DNA from: Verrucomicrobium sp. BvORR034
GTDB lineage: Bacteria; Verrucomicrobiota; Verrucomicrobiia; Verrucomicrobiales; Verrucomicrobiaceae
NCBI RefSeq assembly: GCF_000739635.1
Contig: NZ_BATQ01000132.1
Location: 1-34,493, forward strand
Reading direction: 5' to 3'
Length of the DNA: 34,493 bases
Numbering within the stretch: position 1 is the first letter of the stretch; each line of letters opens with the position of its first letter. Position numbers and translations under genes: made by a program. Shown here piece by piece: positions 16,469-24,483 of this stretch. The notes beneath the pieces are model-generated. The model searched no databases, had not been told where the DNA came from, and saw only the letters and a program-made list of their open reading frames with translations.

Positions 16469-17287
16469 ATGAATGCCCCCGCCCCCATTTCTAATGCCCC
16501 CACCACCAACTCCATCATCGGGCGGGTCATTCTCCGCACCCGCGATGCCAAGACACTGGGGACCTTCTACTCTCACTTGCTAAGCCTGATCCCCGAGTCC
16601 CGCTCCGGAAAACCTGGCACCGTCGATCTCGTGCATCCCGTCAGCAAGGCCGTGCTTGTCACCCTTCTTGAAGACAAGCACGCACCTGCTCCCACCCGCG
16701 GCGCTCCGGGCCTGTTCCATGTCGCGTTTCTCTTTCCCGACTTGCTCGAGTGGAAGCTCACCCTGCGCCGTATGTTCGCCATGCCGGGACTGGACTTCCA
16801 CGGAGCAGCGGACCACGCCGTGAGCTGGGCCGTCTATCTGGCAGACCCCGATGGCAATGGTATCGAACTCGCCTGGGACAAGCCGGAGAACGAGTGGCCC
16901 TGGAAGGGCGACAAGATCCAGATGGTCAGCCTATCTCTGCCCCTCCGGTCCATCCTGGCTCAACAAGATGCGGTCAAGGATGCTCCTGCGGCACCGATGC
17001 ACATCGGTCACATCCACCTACAGACGTCTCAACTCACCAACGCCCAAGCCTATCTCGACTACCTCAAACTCCGCGTCACTCAGGACAACTACTCCGGCGC
17101 CATCTTCATGGCCCGGGGCAGGTACCACCATCACCTCGCCGTGAACACCTGGAACACGCGCCCCGGTATCAGCAGCGCCCCTAACGCCACCGGACTGGTG
17201 GGTTGGGACATGGCGATTCACGGAGACAACTCCAACCGAAGCTGGACCGATCCGGCAGGGGCTGAAGTGAGACTGATCCCGGGTTGA
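16469..17287 (+). CDS. Two-domain VOC-family protein, catechol 2,3-dioxygenase-like (CatE type)
   Basis: 272 residues from ATG 16469 (the frame is open upstream but Pro/Arg-rich and not protein-like). It has two glyoxalase/extradiol-dioxygenase modules. Module one (about 15-137): IGRVILRTRDAKTLGTFYSHLL, GLFHVAFLFPD (His84) and DPDGNGIELAWDKP (Glu133). Module two (about 178-272): IGHIHLQTSQLTNAQAYLDY (His181/His183), YHHHLAVNTWNTR (His220-222) and AEVRLIPG (Glu266), giving the two-His-one-carboxylate iron or manganese site expected in the C-terminal half. DPDGNGIEL and HHHLAVNTW strongly recall Bacillus CatE, which opens catechol rings. It probably detoxifies catechol-like compounds together with the DoxX protein. 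A glyoxalase or another VOC activity cannot be excluded. Confidence 0.87.
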   Translation: MNAPAPISNAPTTNSIIGRVILRTRDAKTLGTFYSHLLSLIPESRSGKPGTVDLVHPVSKAVLVTLLEDKHAPAPTRGAPGLFHVAFLFPDLLEWKLTLRRMFAMPGLDFHGAADHAVSWAVYLADPDGNGIELAWDKPENEWPWKGDKIQMVSLSLPLRSILAQQDAVKDAPAAPMHIGHIHLQTSQLTNAQAYLDYLKLRVTQDNYSGAIFMARGRYHHHLAVNTWNTRPGISSAPNATGLVGWDMAIHGDNSNRSWTDPAGAEVRLIPG

Positions 17288-17365
17288 TCCAAAGCTTGTC
17301 CCCGGACCAAATCCTTGCGCACCCAAGCGACCACGGTTCCCAGCCTTCACACTCATAAGTACTCT

Positions 17366-17405
17366 GACGCCAAGGGCGTCGAACATGAGTGCCCGGGGTT
17401 GCCCC
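17366..17405 (+). repeat. REP-like element, copy D (partial)
   Basis: GACGCCAAGGGCGTC (17366-17380) is identical to the palindrome of copy A at 1854-1868. GCCCGGGG follows at the same 10-base distance as in copy A, and then GTTGCCCCG. It lies some 15 kb from the RAYT gene, between two convergent genes. Confidence 0.65.
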
Positions 17406-17408
17406 GTT

Positions 17409-17765
17409 TTATTGTCTACCGCAACCATCAGTTGGCCAATGGGCATCCTCTCGCGCCCAGACTACGCTTTCGCCACTTAAACCAAGTAGTTGCAACACCC
17501 CTTCAATCTGCTCATGAAGGGAGAGAGAGTGATTTTTTTCTGCCAGCAGAAACACCCCGGAACTTGGGCAATTTCGATAGCGTTTGATCCCAAAAGCTTG
17601 CCCTTTGCTATCGGTAAATAGCGCTATTTTGTACCAATCAAGGTCATCATAAGTTTCAGTAAAGATCAGAAGACCTTCTCTCTCAAAGTACTCTGGCTCT
17701 TGTTCGAGAACCGCCACGTCCTCGATGGGACGACGCAGATACTCACTTAGTGACAACTGGTTCAT
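17409..17765 (-). CDS. Hypothetical protein
   Basis: A 118-residue acidic protein without signal or membrane segments. It starts MNQLSLSEYLRRPIEDVAVL, followed by a strand-rich middle (REGLLIFTETYDDLDWYKIALFTDSKGQAFGIKRY) and a helix-prone end. Size, acidity and isolation resemble small immunity or antitoxin-type proteins, but no family is recognised and no partner gene adjoins it. Its C-terminal end abuts the partial REP copy, so the last residues may have been altered by that repeat. Confidence 0.5.
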   Translation of the reverse strand: MNQLSLSEYLRRPIEDVAVLEQEPEYFEREGLLIFTETYDDLDWYKIALFTDSKGQAFGIKRYRNCPSSGVFLLAEKNHSLSLHEQIEGVLQLLGLSGESVVWAREDAHWPTDGCGRQ

Positions 17766-17815
17766 CGTTATGGCGTCTGAGTATTTTCTAAAAAAACTTT
17801 CCTATGGGTATCCGG

Positions 17816-18331
17816 CTAGCGCCGCACGGTATAGAGGTAAACAATACCCCTCTTGCGGTTGATCAGGCGCCAAGTCAGTTCATCCGGCCCATTGACCGCG
17901 TGAACAAAGTCCTCAGGCACGTCCGAGGCGGTGATCCATAGGTGCCTCGGGGCATCGCGCTCCAGCATATTGCTCCAAAGCGAGTCCTTGGGAAGTCCAT
18001 CGGACCAGCCTTTTCCGGCCTTGATGTCCGTGATGAACGCATCGGAGTCTGCGGGATCATAACTGTAGATAGTCAGGGATTCCCCATCTCCATTGACCCG
18101 GGATGAATGTCCCACCTCAAACACCCGGTGAATTGACGATGGATAGTGCTGCTCAGCAAATCCAGCAAGGTCAGTGGCAGTTGGAGCATAGTCCCGACGC
18201 CAATAGTCCGTTTTCGAGTGCTCGTGAAACTTGAACATGCTCCACGCAAAATACGTCACCACCGTCGCCACGAGGACGATACCAGCGCTTATCGCAAGGT
18301 TCTTTGCCGTTGCAGAGTCGGAAGATGACAT
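17816..18331 (-). CDS. Single-pass membrane protein of unknown function
   Basis: 171 residues from ATG 18331 (MSSSDSATAKN); a GTG 18 bases upstream is an alternative start. One N-terminal membrane segment, AISAGIVLVATVVTYFAWSMF (about 12-32), anchors a soluble domain of about 135 residues. That domain contains YPSSIHRVFEVGHSSRVNGDGESLTIYSYDP and ERDAPRHLWITASDVPEDF, and ends in RGIVYLYTVRR. No catalytic motif or family is recognised. It is probably anchored with the domain in the periplasm. It lies 50 bases from the 17409-17765 gene on the same strand and 197 bases from the divergent glycosyltransferase island, at the point where base composition becomes more AT-rich. Confidence 0.6.
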   Translation of the reverse strand: MSSSDSATAKNLAISAGIVLVATVVTYFAWSMFKFHEHSKTDYWRRDYAPTATDLAGFAEQHYPSSIHRVFEVGHSSRVNGDGESLTIYSYDPADSDAFITDIKAGKGWSDGLPKDSLWSNMLERDAPRHLWITASDVPEDFVHAVNGPDELTWRLINRKRGIVYLYTVRR

Positions 18332-18528
18332 CAACCGGCATCCTACCACTCACTGGAATAAAGGGTCAAGATCGCATACAAAGCGAAAACTTTAGCGCCT
18401 TCAATAGCCAGTAGTTGCCCGCACCCGACCGACTCTAAAGAATCTCTTACGGGAACATCATTTTTTTCGACATTCAATCATCCGATTGCTAGGGTTCCGT
18501 CAGACGAAAAGTTTTTCACGTTGAGCCT

Positions 18529-19761
18529 ATGATTTACGTGCAAATCGCAGCATATCGGGACCCTGAACTCATTCCTACTCTGGAGGATTGCATTTCAAAA
18601 GCCAAGTATAAGAACGATCTCACTTTTGGGATTTGCTGGCAAAGTGATAGCGAAGATCGAAGACTTGATGAATGGAAGACCAGGTCAAACTTCAGAATAG
18701 ATGAAGTCCCATGGCAGGAGAGCAAGGGGCTGTGTTGGGCTCGCTCTCGGATCCAGAAAATGTATGAAGGCGAATCTTTCACCCTTCAACTAGACTCACA
18801 TCATCGTTTTGAGAAAGAATGGGACCGTAAGCTTCTATCCGACCTAGAGTCGATTGGAAGTCGCAAGCCCATTCTGACCACCTACGCAGGCGTCTATGAT
18901 CCACCCACCAACACCAAGGCAGGAAACGACCCCTTCAAAATGGTCGCAGATCGTTTCACGCCGTCAGGCACCATCCTGTTTCGCCCCCATCTTATTCCGA
19001 ATTGGCGCGACCTCACTGGCCCAATCCGGGCCAGATTTGTTTCGGGACACTATTTTTTCACGATTGGTCAACACTGTGAAGAGTATGCCTATGATCCCAA
19101 CCTGTACTTCGCAGGAGATGAAATCAGCCTAAGCATCCGATCCTATACGCTCGGATATGACCTGTTTCATCCCCACCGCACTTTGGTCTGGCACGAATAC
19201 ACTCGTAAAGGCAGGGTCAAGCACTGGGATGATCACACCACTGCCAACAAAGAGCTGGTGGGAGCTGCTTGGCATGAACGCGATGTCGTGAGCAAGAAAC
19301 GTCTACGGAAGCTGCTCAAGGAGGAAGAGAACGAGGTGGAGCTGGGGCGTTACGGCCTGGGTTCAGTTCGCAGTCATCGCGACTATGAAATCTATGCTGG
19401 AATCAACTTCGCAGACCGACTCCTGCATAACGACACCATCGCGGGGAAGGAGCCACCCAGCACATTCTCGACGGAGGCCGAGTGGGCTCGACAATTCGCG
19501 CGCAACTATAGTCTAACCTACAGTTGGCAGCCCACAGACGTTCTCCTGGCGGATGACCTTCAGTTTGTGTATTTTGGCATTGAGGATGCAAACGGAAAAG
19601 TTCTGCATCGGCACGATGCCCCTTACGATAGCCTGGAGGCACTGGGTTCGGTCCGAGAACGTCAAGTCCAGTTTCTAGCCGGCTCCTCCCCTGCCCGACT
19701 GGTGGTGTGGCCGGTGAGTCGCTCGCAGGGGTGGATGAAAAAGACCGTGTACTCGCTTTAA
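18529..19761 (+). CDS. GlcNAc-transferase family glycosyltransferase (Skp1 hydroxyproline GlcNAc transferase-like)
   Basis: 410 residues, cytosolic. The N-terminal MIYVQIAAYRDPELIPTLED is the hallmark opening of the Pfam GlcNAc family (UDP-GlcNAc transferases first known from the Dictyostelium Skp1 hydroxyproline enzyme). Also present are GICWQSD (35-40 region), a QLDSHHRFEKEWD block with D-S-H-H at 89-92 serving as the DXD-like metal site, and a YFAGDEISLSIRSYTLGYDLFHP stretch with the acceptor-side glutamate, ending in HPHRTLVWHEYTR. The final 100 residues (SLTYSWQPTDVLLADDLQFVYFGIED) look like an added beta module. It is the first gene of a plus-strand run and ends four bases before the OCH1-like gene, so they are co-transcribed. 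Sugar donor and acceptor are unproven. Confidence 0.88.
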   Translation: MIYVQIAAYRDPELIPTLEDCISKAKYKNDLTFGICWQSDSEDRRLDEWKTRSNFRIDEVPWQESKGLCWARSRIQKMYEGESFTLQLDSHHRFEKEWDRKLLSDLESIGSRKPILTTYAGVYDPPTNTKAGNDPFKMVADRFTPSGTILFRPHLIPNWRDLTGPIRARFVSGHYFFTIGQHCEEYAYDPNLYFAGDEISLSIRSYTLGYDLFHPHRTLVWHEYTRKGRVKHWDDHTTANKELVGAAWHERDVVSKKRLRKLLKEEENEVELGRYGLGSVRSHRDYEIYAGINFADRLLHNDTIAGKEPPSTFSTEAEWARQFARNYSLTYSWQPTDVLLADDLQFVYFGIEDANGKVLHRHDAPYDSLEALGSVRERQVQFLAGSSPARLVVWPVSRSQGWMKKTVYSL

Positions 19762-19765
19762 GATC

Positions 19766-20401
19766 ATGGTTCCTCAGGTGATTCATCAGACTTGGAAGGT
19801 CAACGAAATTACCTTCTGGATCTTCAAGCGATCCCAGGCCTCAGTACGAACCCATCTGGGGCACTGGCAATACAGATTCTGGACCGATGATGATCTCGAC
19901 AACTTCATCCGCGACTGCTACTCCGCGTACTATGAACGCTGGAAGGCACTGAACAAGCCCATCAAGAAAGTTGACGTGGCCCGCTACTTCATCCTTCACC
20001 GTTTTGGCGGTGTGTATGCAGATCTCGATTTCGTCTTCACCGACTGTATCGACAGCTTGTTTAAAGATGAGTCTGACTTGTATTTCTACCAGTCCACCCA
20101 AGCTCGAGTCAAGAAGTGGTCCTTCCTCGGTAATGCGTGGATGGCCGCGACCCCCGGCAAGGACTTCTGGCTGGAAGCGGTGGACTTCATGCTGGCGTTG
20201 CCAGACAACACGCCAGTCTTGCGCCACACAGGCCCCCTGGCCCTGGGTGCATTTTACGACTCGCTCCTATCCAGGCAGGCCGACGTAGGCTGCATCAGGA
20301 TTCTCGATCCCGACATCTTCGACAACGAACGGTGTGGTGATGGTGTTGGCGAGCGTCGCTACGGCTATCACATCCGCGCGGCCACCTGGCAGCGCCAATG
20401 A
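19766..20401 (+). CDS. OCH1-like DXD glycosyltransferase
   Basis: 211 residues with the full signature of the 'glycosyltransferase sugar-binding region containing DXD motif' family (OCH1, capsular polysaccharide GT32 type). It opens VPQVIHQTWK, has the WQYRFWTDDDLDNFI block at 34-48, the RYFILHRFGGVYADLDFVF block with D86-L-D88 as the metal and nucleotide-sugar site, and the later LGNAWMAATPGKDFWLEAV. It lacks a signal or membrane anchor, as in bacterial members that act on lipid- or protein-linked acceptors in the cytosol. Length is at the short end for the family but complete. It lies between the GlcNAc-type gene (four bases) and a sulfotransferase gene (22 bases), so one operon is likely. 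Confidence 0.9.
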   Translation: MVPQVIHQTWKVNEITFWIFKRSQASVRTHLGHWQYRFWTDDDLDNFIRDCYSAYYERWKALNKPIKKVDVARYFILHRFGGVYADLDFVFTDCIDSLFKDESDLYFYQSTQARVKKWSFLGNAWMAATPGKDFWLEAVDFMLALPDNTPVLRHTGPLALGAFYDSLLSRQADVGCIRILDPDIFDNERCGDGVGERRYGYHIRAATWQRQ

Positions 20402-20423
20402 ACTTCACTCCCAGGCACTTTAC

Positions 20424-21056
20424 ATGGTCTATCCCAATCCTCAGATCTATGACCACCTGCGAGCCATCTTTGTGCACGTGCCCAAGTGTGCTGGCACTTC
20501 CATTGAAAATGCCCTCAAAGAATCGAAAGACCGCGTTGTGGGAGGACACACCACCGCGTTGGGCTACCGGCGCGCATTCCCTGAAAAATTTCGTGACTAC
20601 TTCAAGTTCGCGATCGTTCGCCATCCGGCTGATCGCCTTGTCTCTGCATTCTACTATCTACGAGAGAGACCCATCAACCCTGCCCTGAACAATCAAGCTG
20701 TCCACGAAGCGAAAGATTTTCGCTCATTTGTCGTCAAACTTGCAGAATCGAGAGACCTGTTGATGAACACCGTCCATTTGATGCCTCAGCATTGTTTTGT
20801 GTGTGACCACACAATGAAGATCTTGGTGGACAAAATCTATCGATTCGAAGCAATGACCAAGACTTGGACTCAACTCTGTCGCAAATACGCTCTCAACGGC
20901 ACCCCTTTGCCGAAGAGGAACGCATCATCACATGCTCCTTGGCAGGACTGCTATGACCCAGCATCGCTGCAACTGGTGGCAAGTCTCTACCAAAAAGATT
21001 TCGCCCTTTTTGGTTACAGCCCTGTCACGCTCACTTCGCCAATGCCATGTGACTAA
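20424..21056 (+). CDS. Sulfotransferase family protein (first copy)
   Basis: 210 residues from ATG 20424; the frame is open upstream but overlaps the previous gene. PAPS-dependent carbohydrate-type sulfotransferase: the 5'-phosphosulfate loop is FVHVPKCAGTSIENAL (16-31), and the 3'-phosphate site is FAIVRHPADRLVSAFYYLRE, with Arg66 and Ser74. Downstream stretches YRFEAMTKTWTQLC and LYQKDFALFGYSP are typical of the sulfotransferase_2 group, which sulfates sugar hydroxyls. A second, related gene lies at 25360-25998, and an APS kinase that makes the donor PAPS lies at 26012-26581. Substrate unknown, most likely a glycan built by the neighbouring transferases. Confidence 0.9.
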   Translation: MVYPNPQIYDHLRAIFVHVPKCAGTSIENALKESKDRVVGGHTTALGYRRAFPEKFRDYFKFAIVRHPADRLVSAFYYLRERPINPALNNQAVHEAKDFRSFVVKLAESRDLLMNTVHLMPQHCFVCDHTMKILVDKIYRFEAMTKTWTQLCRKYALNGTPLPKRNASSHAPWQDCYDPASLQLVASLYQKDFALFGYSPVTLTSPMPCD

Positions 21057-21096
21057 TCCGCAAATTCACAAAGCTCTGACTGCGGTCAATTTTGTG

Positions 21097-21108
21097 TTGC
21101 CATGGCAA
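21097..21108. promoter_or_regulatory. Perfect palindrome in the 80-base gap before the GT25 gene
   Basis: TTGCCATGGCAA is a 12-base perfect palindrome 28 bases upstream of ATG 21137, in an AT-rich gap with GTTAATTTTTCTCC. It could be an operator or a small stem; there is no further support. Confidence 0.25.
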
Positions 21109-21136
21109 TGACTTTTAGCGTTAATTTTTCTCCGTT

Positions 21137-22219
21137 ATGGCCACCCTGAGCGATTACTTTGAACGCATTTGCATTCTCAATCTACCTTATAAGCCGGAAC
21201 GCAGAGAGAGGCTGACCCGCCATCTTGCCGAGCAAGGTTTTGAGAAGAATATCACCTGGGTAAGATCGTATTCTGGAGACAAAATGCCCCCGCCGGCATG
21301 GTGGAATGCCGGCAACGGAGCATGGGGCTGTCTGCTTTCCCACGCCAGAGTCCTGGCCGAAGCGATTGCCGACGGGATTGAGAACGTCCTCATCCTCGAA
21401 GACGATGTTGTGTTTCAACCTGATGCGGGGTCCCTTCTAAAGGGATTCATGAAGCAAGCCCCAGACGACTGGGGCCAAATCTATCTCGGTGGCCAACACC
21501 TTAAGGATCCTACGCCTGTAGCGGGCTCCTCCTACGTGCTAAAATGCCATTGCGTGAATCGCACTCACGCCTTTGCCGTGCACAAGCGAGCTATGGTACG
21601 CATGCATCAGCACATTTGGCATGCGCCAGACTACATGCAGCACCCGGGGGGATGGCACGTCGATCATCAGTTGGGAACTGCGCACGAGCGCGGTGACTGG
21701 TCCGTGTACGGACCGTCCTATTGGATTGCGGGACAAGATGCAGAATGGAGCAATATTAGCGGAAGATACAATTCCCGCCATTGGTGGCATCCCTGTACGT
21801 GGTCCAAACACCTTCCATTCATCTGGCTCCCCCCCGCAGTTGGGGCGACACTTCACGGAGACGAGCGATGGTTACATGGAGGTTACAACCTTAAGCCCAA
21901 TACCTTCGAAGATATTGGACTCGATGTGGCAGCCATTAGCGATGATCGACTTTCCGCATGGCTCAATGTCGCGGCACGTGAGGCGTTGGATATAGAGAAA
22001 CTTCCTGCCGTGCAGCACCCCTATATCGGAATTGACCGCTTGAAAAAAATATGGCACGGAGGAGTGATACCGTGGGCCCCGAGGTGCATGGAGAGAACGG
22101 CCAGCATGCAACTACACGATCTCCGCACTCGCGTGCTGGAACTGTCAGGCGAGGAATACGATATTCCAAAGCATGGCGGGCATCCCCAAGCAGGATCTCC
22201 CGTTTTGACGGTAGATTGA
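21137..22219 (+). CDS. Glycosyltransferase family 25-like protein
   Basis: 360 residues. The N-terminus ICILNLPYKPERRERLTRHL (11-30) is the standard GT25 opening (the LPS beta-galactosyltransferase LgtB/procollagen galactosyltransferase family), followed by GAWGCLLSHARVLAEA (61-76) and the metal-binding LILEDDVVF with E88-D-D-V. The central WGQIYLGGQHL and CVNRTHAFAVHKRAMVRM blocks, and the FHPHGGWHVDHQLGTA-type region (about 168-185), complete the fold. A C-terminal extension of about 100 residues is not recognised. It usually transfers galactose or glucose from a UDP donor. It lies 80 bases after the sulfotransferase gene and 27 bases before the two-module transferase gene. A second GT25-like gene lies at 33416-34078. 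Confidence 0.85.
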   Translation: MATLSDYFERICILNLPYKPERRERLTRHLAEQGFEKNITWVRSYSGDKMPPPAWWNAGNGAWGCLLSHARVLAEAIADGIENVLILEDDVVFQPDAGSLLKGFMKQAPDDWGQIYLGGQHLKDPTPVAGSSYVLKCHCVNRTHAFAVHKRAMVRMHQHIWHAPDYMQHPGGWHVDHQLGTAHERGDWSVYGPSYWIAGQDAEWSNISGRYNSRHWWHPCTWSKHLPFIWLPPAVGATLHGDERWLHGGYNLKPNTFEDIGLDVAAISDDRLSAWLNVAAREALDIEKLPAVQHPYIGIDRLKKIWHGGVIPWAPRCMERTASMQLHDLRTRVLELSGEEYDIPKHGGHPQAGSPVLTVD

Positions 22220-22246
22220 TGATCTTTTTCGTGCCAAATCGCTTCC

Positions 22247-23587
22247 ATGAAGACGACACTTTATGTGAACTTGTTTGACCATCCGCATCCAAAGCGATTA
22301 GCGGAAATTCTAGAGGCCTTTCATCGGAACCTACAAGAGCCGGAAATTGATCGCATCGTGGCTCTGATCGACGAGCAATATCAAGGACGTGAAAGCGTAG
22401 ACGATGCCAAAGTCATTTGGGAGACTTTCGACTGTTCACGATATGAATATGGCCGCCCCACCTATCGTGTGTTCTTTGACCTCGTCAACAAGCACACAGA
22501 ATCGCCATACGACATCAATATCGTTGCTAATTCGGACATCGTCGTGGGTAACGACATCGCACTGTTGAAAAACCTCGATTTGGAGGGTCTCTGCCTTGCC
22601 CTCACGCGTTGGGACTTTGTGGACGGGAAAGCGGACCTTGTAGCATGGGACAACTCTCAAGCCACTTGGATCTTTCAAGGTAAAATTCGGCCCCTGGGAT
22701 GGGTCGACTTCCCTATGGGAGCATGGGCCAGTGACAACAGGTTGGCATGGCAACTACGCCATGATGACTATGTGGTGCTCAACCCGTGTAAAGAGATCAA
22801 AACACTACATATCCATCAATCCAACATTTGCAACATTGCAAAACACGTGGGAGGGAACTCCGCCAACGTGCGCCGCATCACCTTGGCTGAGTGCCGACTG
22901 CAAGCCAAACGTAAAAGTTCATGCGGCCTGATTGCCTTCAGCTTGTGGGGAAACGATCCGAAATATTGTAAGGGAGCGACACAGAATGCTGTGCTTGCCA
23001 AGCATCTTTATCCCGGGTGGACTATCCGTTTTTATCACGATGATACAGTCCCTGAATCCATATTGAGGGAGCTTCGCGAGCTTAATGCCGATCTCGTAAA
23101 GATGGAGGCCACTATAGGATCATCTGGAGCGTTCTGGCGATTCCTTGCAGCGGACGACCCAGGTTTTGAAAGGTGGATCATAAGAGATGCAGATTCCCGA
23201 TTGAACTACAGAGAGCGTCGGGCAGTCGATGAATGGATCGCCTCCGAAAAGCCATTCCACGTCATGAGAGATCATCCTTACCATGTGAAACCCATCATGG
23301 GGCGTGGTTTCGGAGGGACTAGAGGCAGCATCCTCGGCATGGGCGAAAAGTGTTCGGCCTGGTATCGGCAAACCCAATATGGCGATGACGAGGAATTCCT
23401 CGCAAAGGTCATCTGGCCAGAAATTCACGACCTCGCACTCATTCACGACATTCAACCAGAGAGCCCTTTTGGTCCAGTCTCTCCATTCCCATGTGCGCGG
23501 GAGTTCTGGAGATTTGTGGGAGAAACTTGTCATCATGACGAGCATTGGGTCCTAGCGCACCGAGAGCGACTATTTTGGAATTCTTAG
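22247..23587 (+). CDS. Two-module glycosyltransferase-like protein
   Basis: 446 residues that split into two glycosyltransferase-like halves. The N-terminal half (1-215) opens TTLYVNLFDHPHPKRLAEIL and carries INIVANSDIVVGND (90-103) with an N-S-D metal-site candidate, and later GWVDFPMGAWASDNRLAWQL. The C-terminal half (about 225-446) starts CGLIAFSLWGNDPKYCKGA (226-244), continues YPGWTIRFYHDDTVP, and contains a clear D-A-D motif in IIRDADSRLNYRER (311-324), then AFHVMRDHPYH-like and IMGRGFGGTRG segments. Both halves look like GT-A fold enzymes that would add two successive sugars, or one active and one binding module. I do not know a named family for the first half. It lies three bases before the pyruvyl transferase gene, so the two are translationally close. 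Confidence 0.75.
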   Translation: MKTTLYVNLFDHPHPKRLAEILEAFHRNLQEPEIDRIVALIDEQYQGRESVDDAKVIWETFDCSRYEYGRPTYRVFFDLVNKHTESPYDINIVANSDIVVGNDIALLKNLDLEGLCLALTRWDFVDGKADLVAWDNSQATWIFQGKIRPLGWVDFPMGAWASDNRLAWQLRHDDYVVLNPCKEIKTLHIHQSNICNIAKHVGGNSANVRRITLAECRLQAKRKSSCGLIAFSLWGNDPKYCKGATQNAVLAKHLYPGWTIRFYHDDTVPESILRELRELNADLVKMEATIGSSGAFWRFLAADDPGFERWIIRDADSRLNYRERRAVDEWIASEKPFHVMRDHPYHVKPIMGRGFGGTRGSILGMGEKCSAWYRQTQYGDDEEFLAKVIWPEIHDLALIHDIQPESPFGPVSPFPCAREFWRFVGETCHHDEHWVLAHRERLFWNS

Positions 23588-23590
23588 GGT

Positions 23591-24364
23591 ATGAAGAAAC
23601 CACAGTTCGAGGTGTTGGCGTATCGCAAAACGCTTAATCTAGGGGATGCCATTCAGACCTATGCCATGGCCAGATTGCTGCCCTCACCGCTGGGGGCAAA
23701 GTATCGAGACAGTCTCGATCGGGACGATGCGATACCACTCGTCATCAACGGATATCTTTGTGACAGCGTTCCAACAACGCAAAACTGTCTTTTTGCGGGC
23801 ATCTACATCGGTCGGCGACTGGATGAGCACGTGCAATGGATCAAGAACAGCAAGTACAGGGTTGGGGCACGGGATCCATTCACTGCAAATCTTCTGCAAA
23901 AACGTGGAATTGACTGTCAAATGATTGGCTGCGCCACACTGACCCTGCCGCGATATGAGGGACCTCGAAAGGGAGTGATTCGCGTCGACGACATCGCCGA
24001 CAACATAGGCAGAGGGCAATACACTCAATCAATTGGGCATATTTCATGGGTACAACAATGGCATGAAGCAATGGACCGCCTGGCAACTATTCGGACTGCC
24101 GAGTTGGTTTACACTAGTCGACTTCACATCGCGCTGCCCTGTCTCGCCTTCGGCACACCAGTCCAGATCCCCTCGCGGGCACGGTCAAATGTCCAACAAT
24201 CTGAGAGGCTAAGCATCCTGGATGCCATTGGCTTCCAATATGACAAGCCCAATGTGATCGATGTGTCAGAGTTTTCTGCGGCATTCAAAAGTTTCCTGAA
24301 GTCAAAGTTGGGGATAAGTTTAGAAGAGGTCTCCAGACCAATAATGCCCAATCCATGGCTTTGA
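23591..24364 (+). CDS. Polysaccharide pyruvyl transferase family protein
   Basis: 257 residues of the CsaB/WcaK-like family, which transfers pyruvate from phosphoenolpyruvate to make ketal groups on sugars. Seen are LNLGDAIQTYAMARLL (the G-D-x-I-Q helix near 15-30), PLVINGYLCD, KYRVGARDPFTANLLQKRG with the conserved G-A-R-D, the IGCATLTLPRY strand, and near the end LVYTSRLHIALPCLAFGTPV with the S/T-x-R-x-H active-site region. It is shorter than CsaB (about 360) and looks like the compact form. It closes the plus-strand transferase run, following the two-module enzyme by three bases. A pyruvate ketal would add negative charge, as sulfation would. The 119 bases after the stop hold no clear terminator. 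Confidence 0.88.
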   Translation: MKKPQFEVLAYRKTLNLGDAIQTYAMARLLPSPLGAKYRDSLDRDDAIPLVINGYLCDSVPTTQNCLFAGIYIGRRLDEHVQWIKNSKYRVGARDPFTANLLQKRGIDCQMIGCATLTLPRYEGPRKGVIRVDDIADNIGRGQYTQSIGHISWVQQWHEAMDRLATIRTAELVYTSRLHIALPCLAFGTPVQIPSRARSNVQQSERLSILDAIGFQYDKPNVIDVSEFSAAFKSFLKSKLGISLEEVSRPIMPNPWL

Positions 24365-24483
24365 CCGTCGGAATCAGAATGGCGTGGCCTAACGACAATA
24401 TTAGTGATGCAAAAAATCCATGAACCTCAAGTTACTGTCATCAGTCAGGATATGGGTAACCTTCGATTCTGACATGGCAGAGT

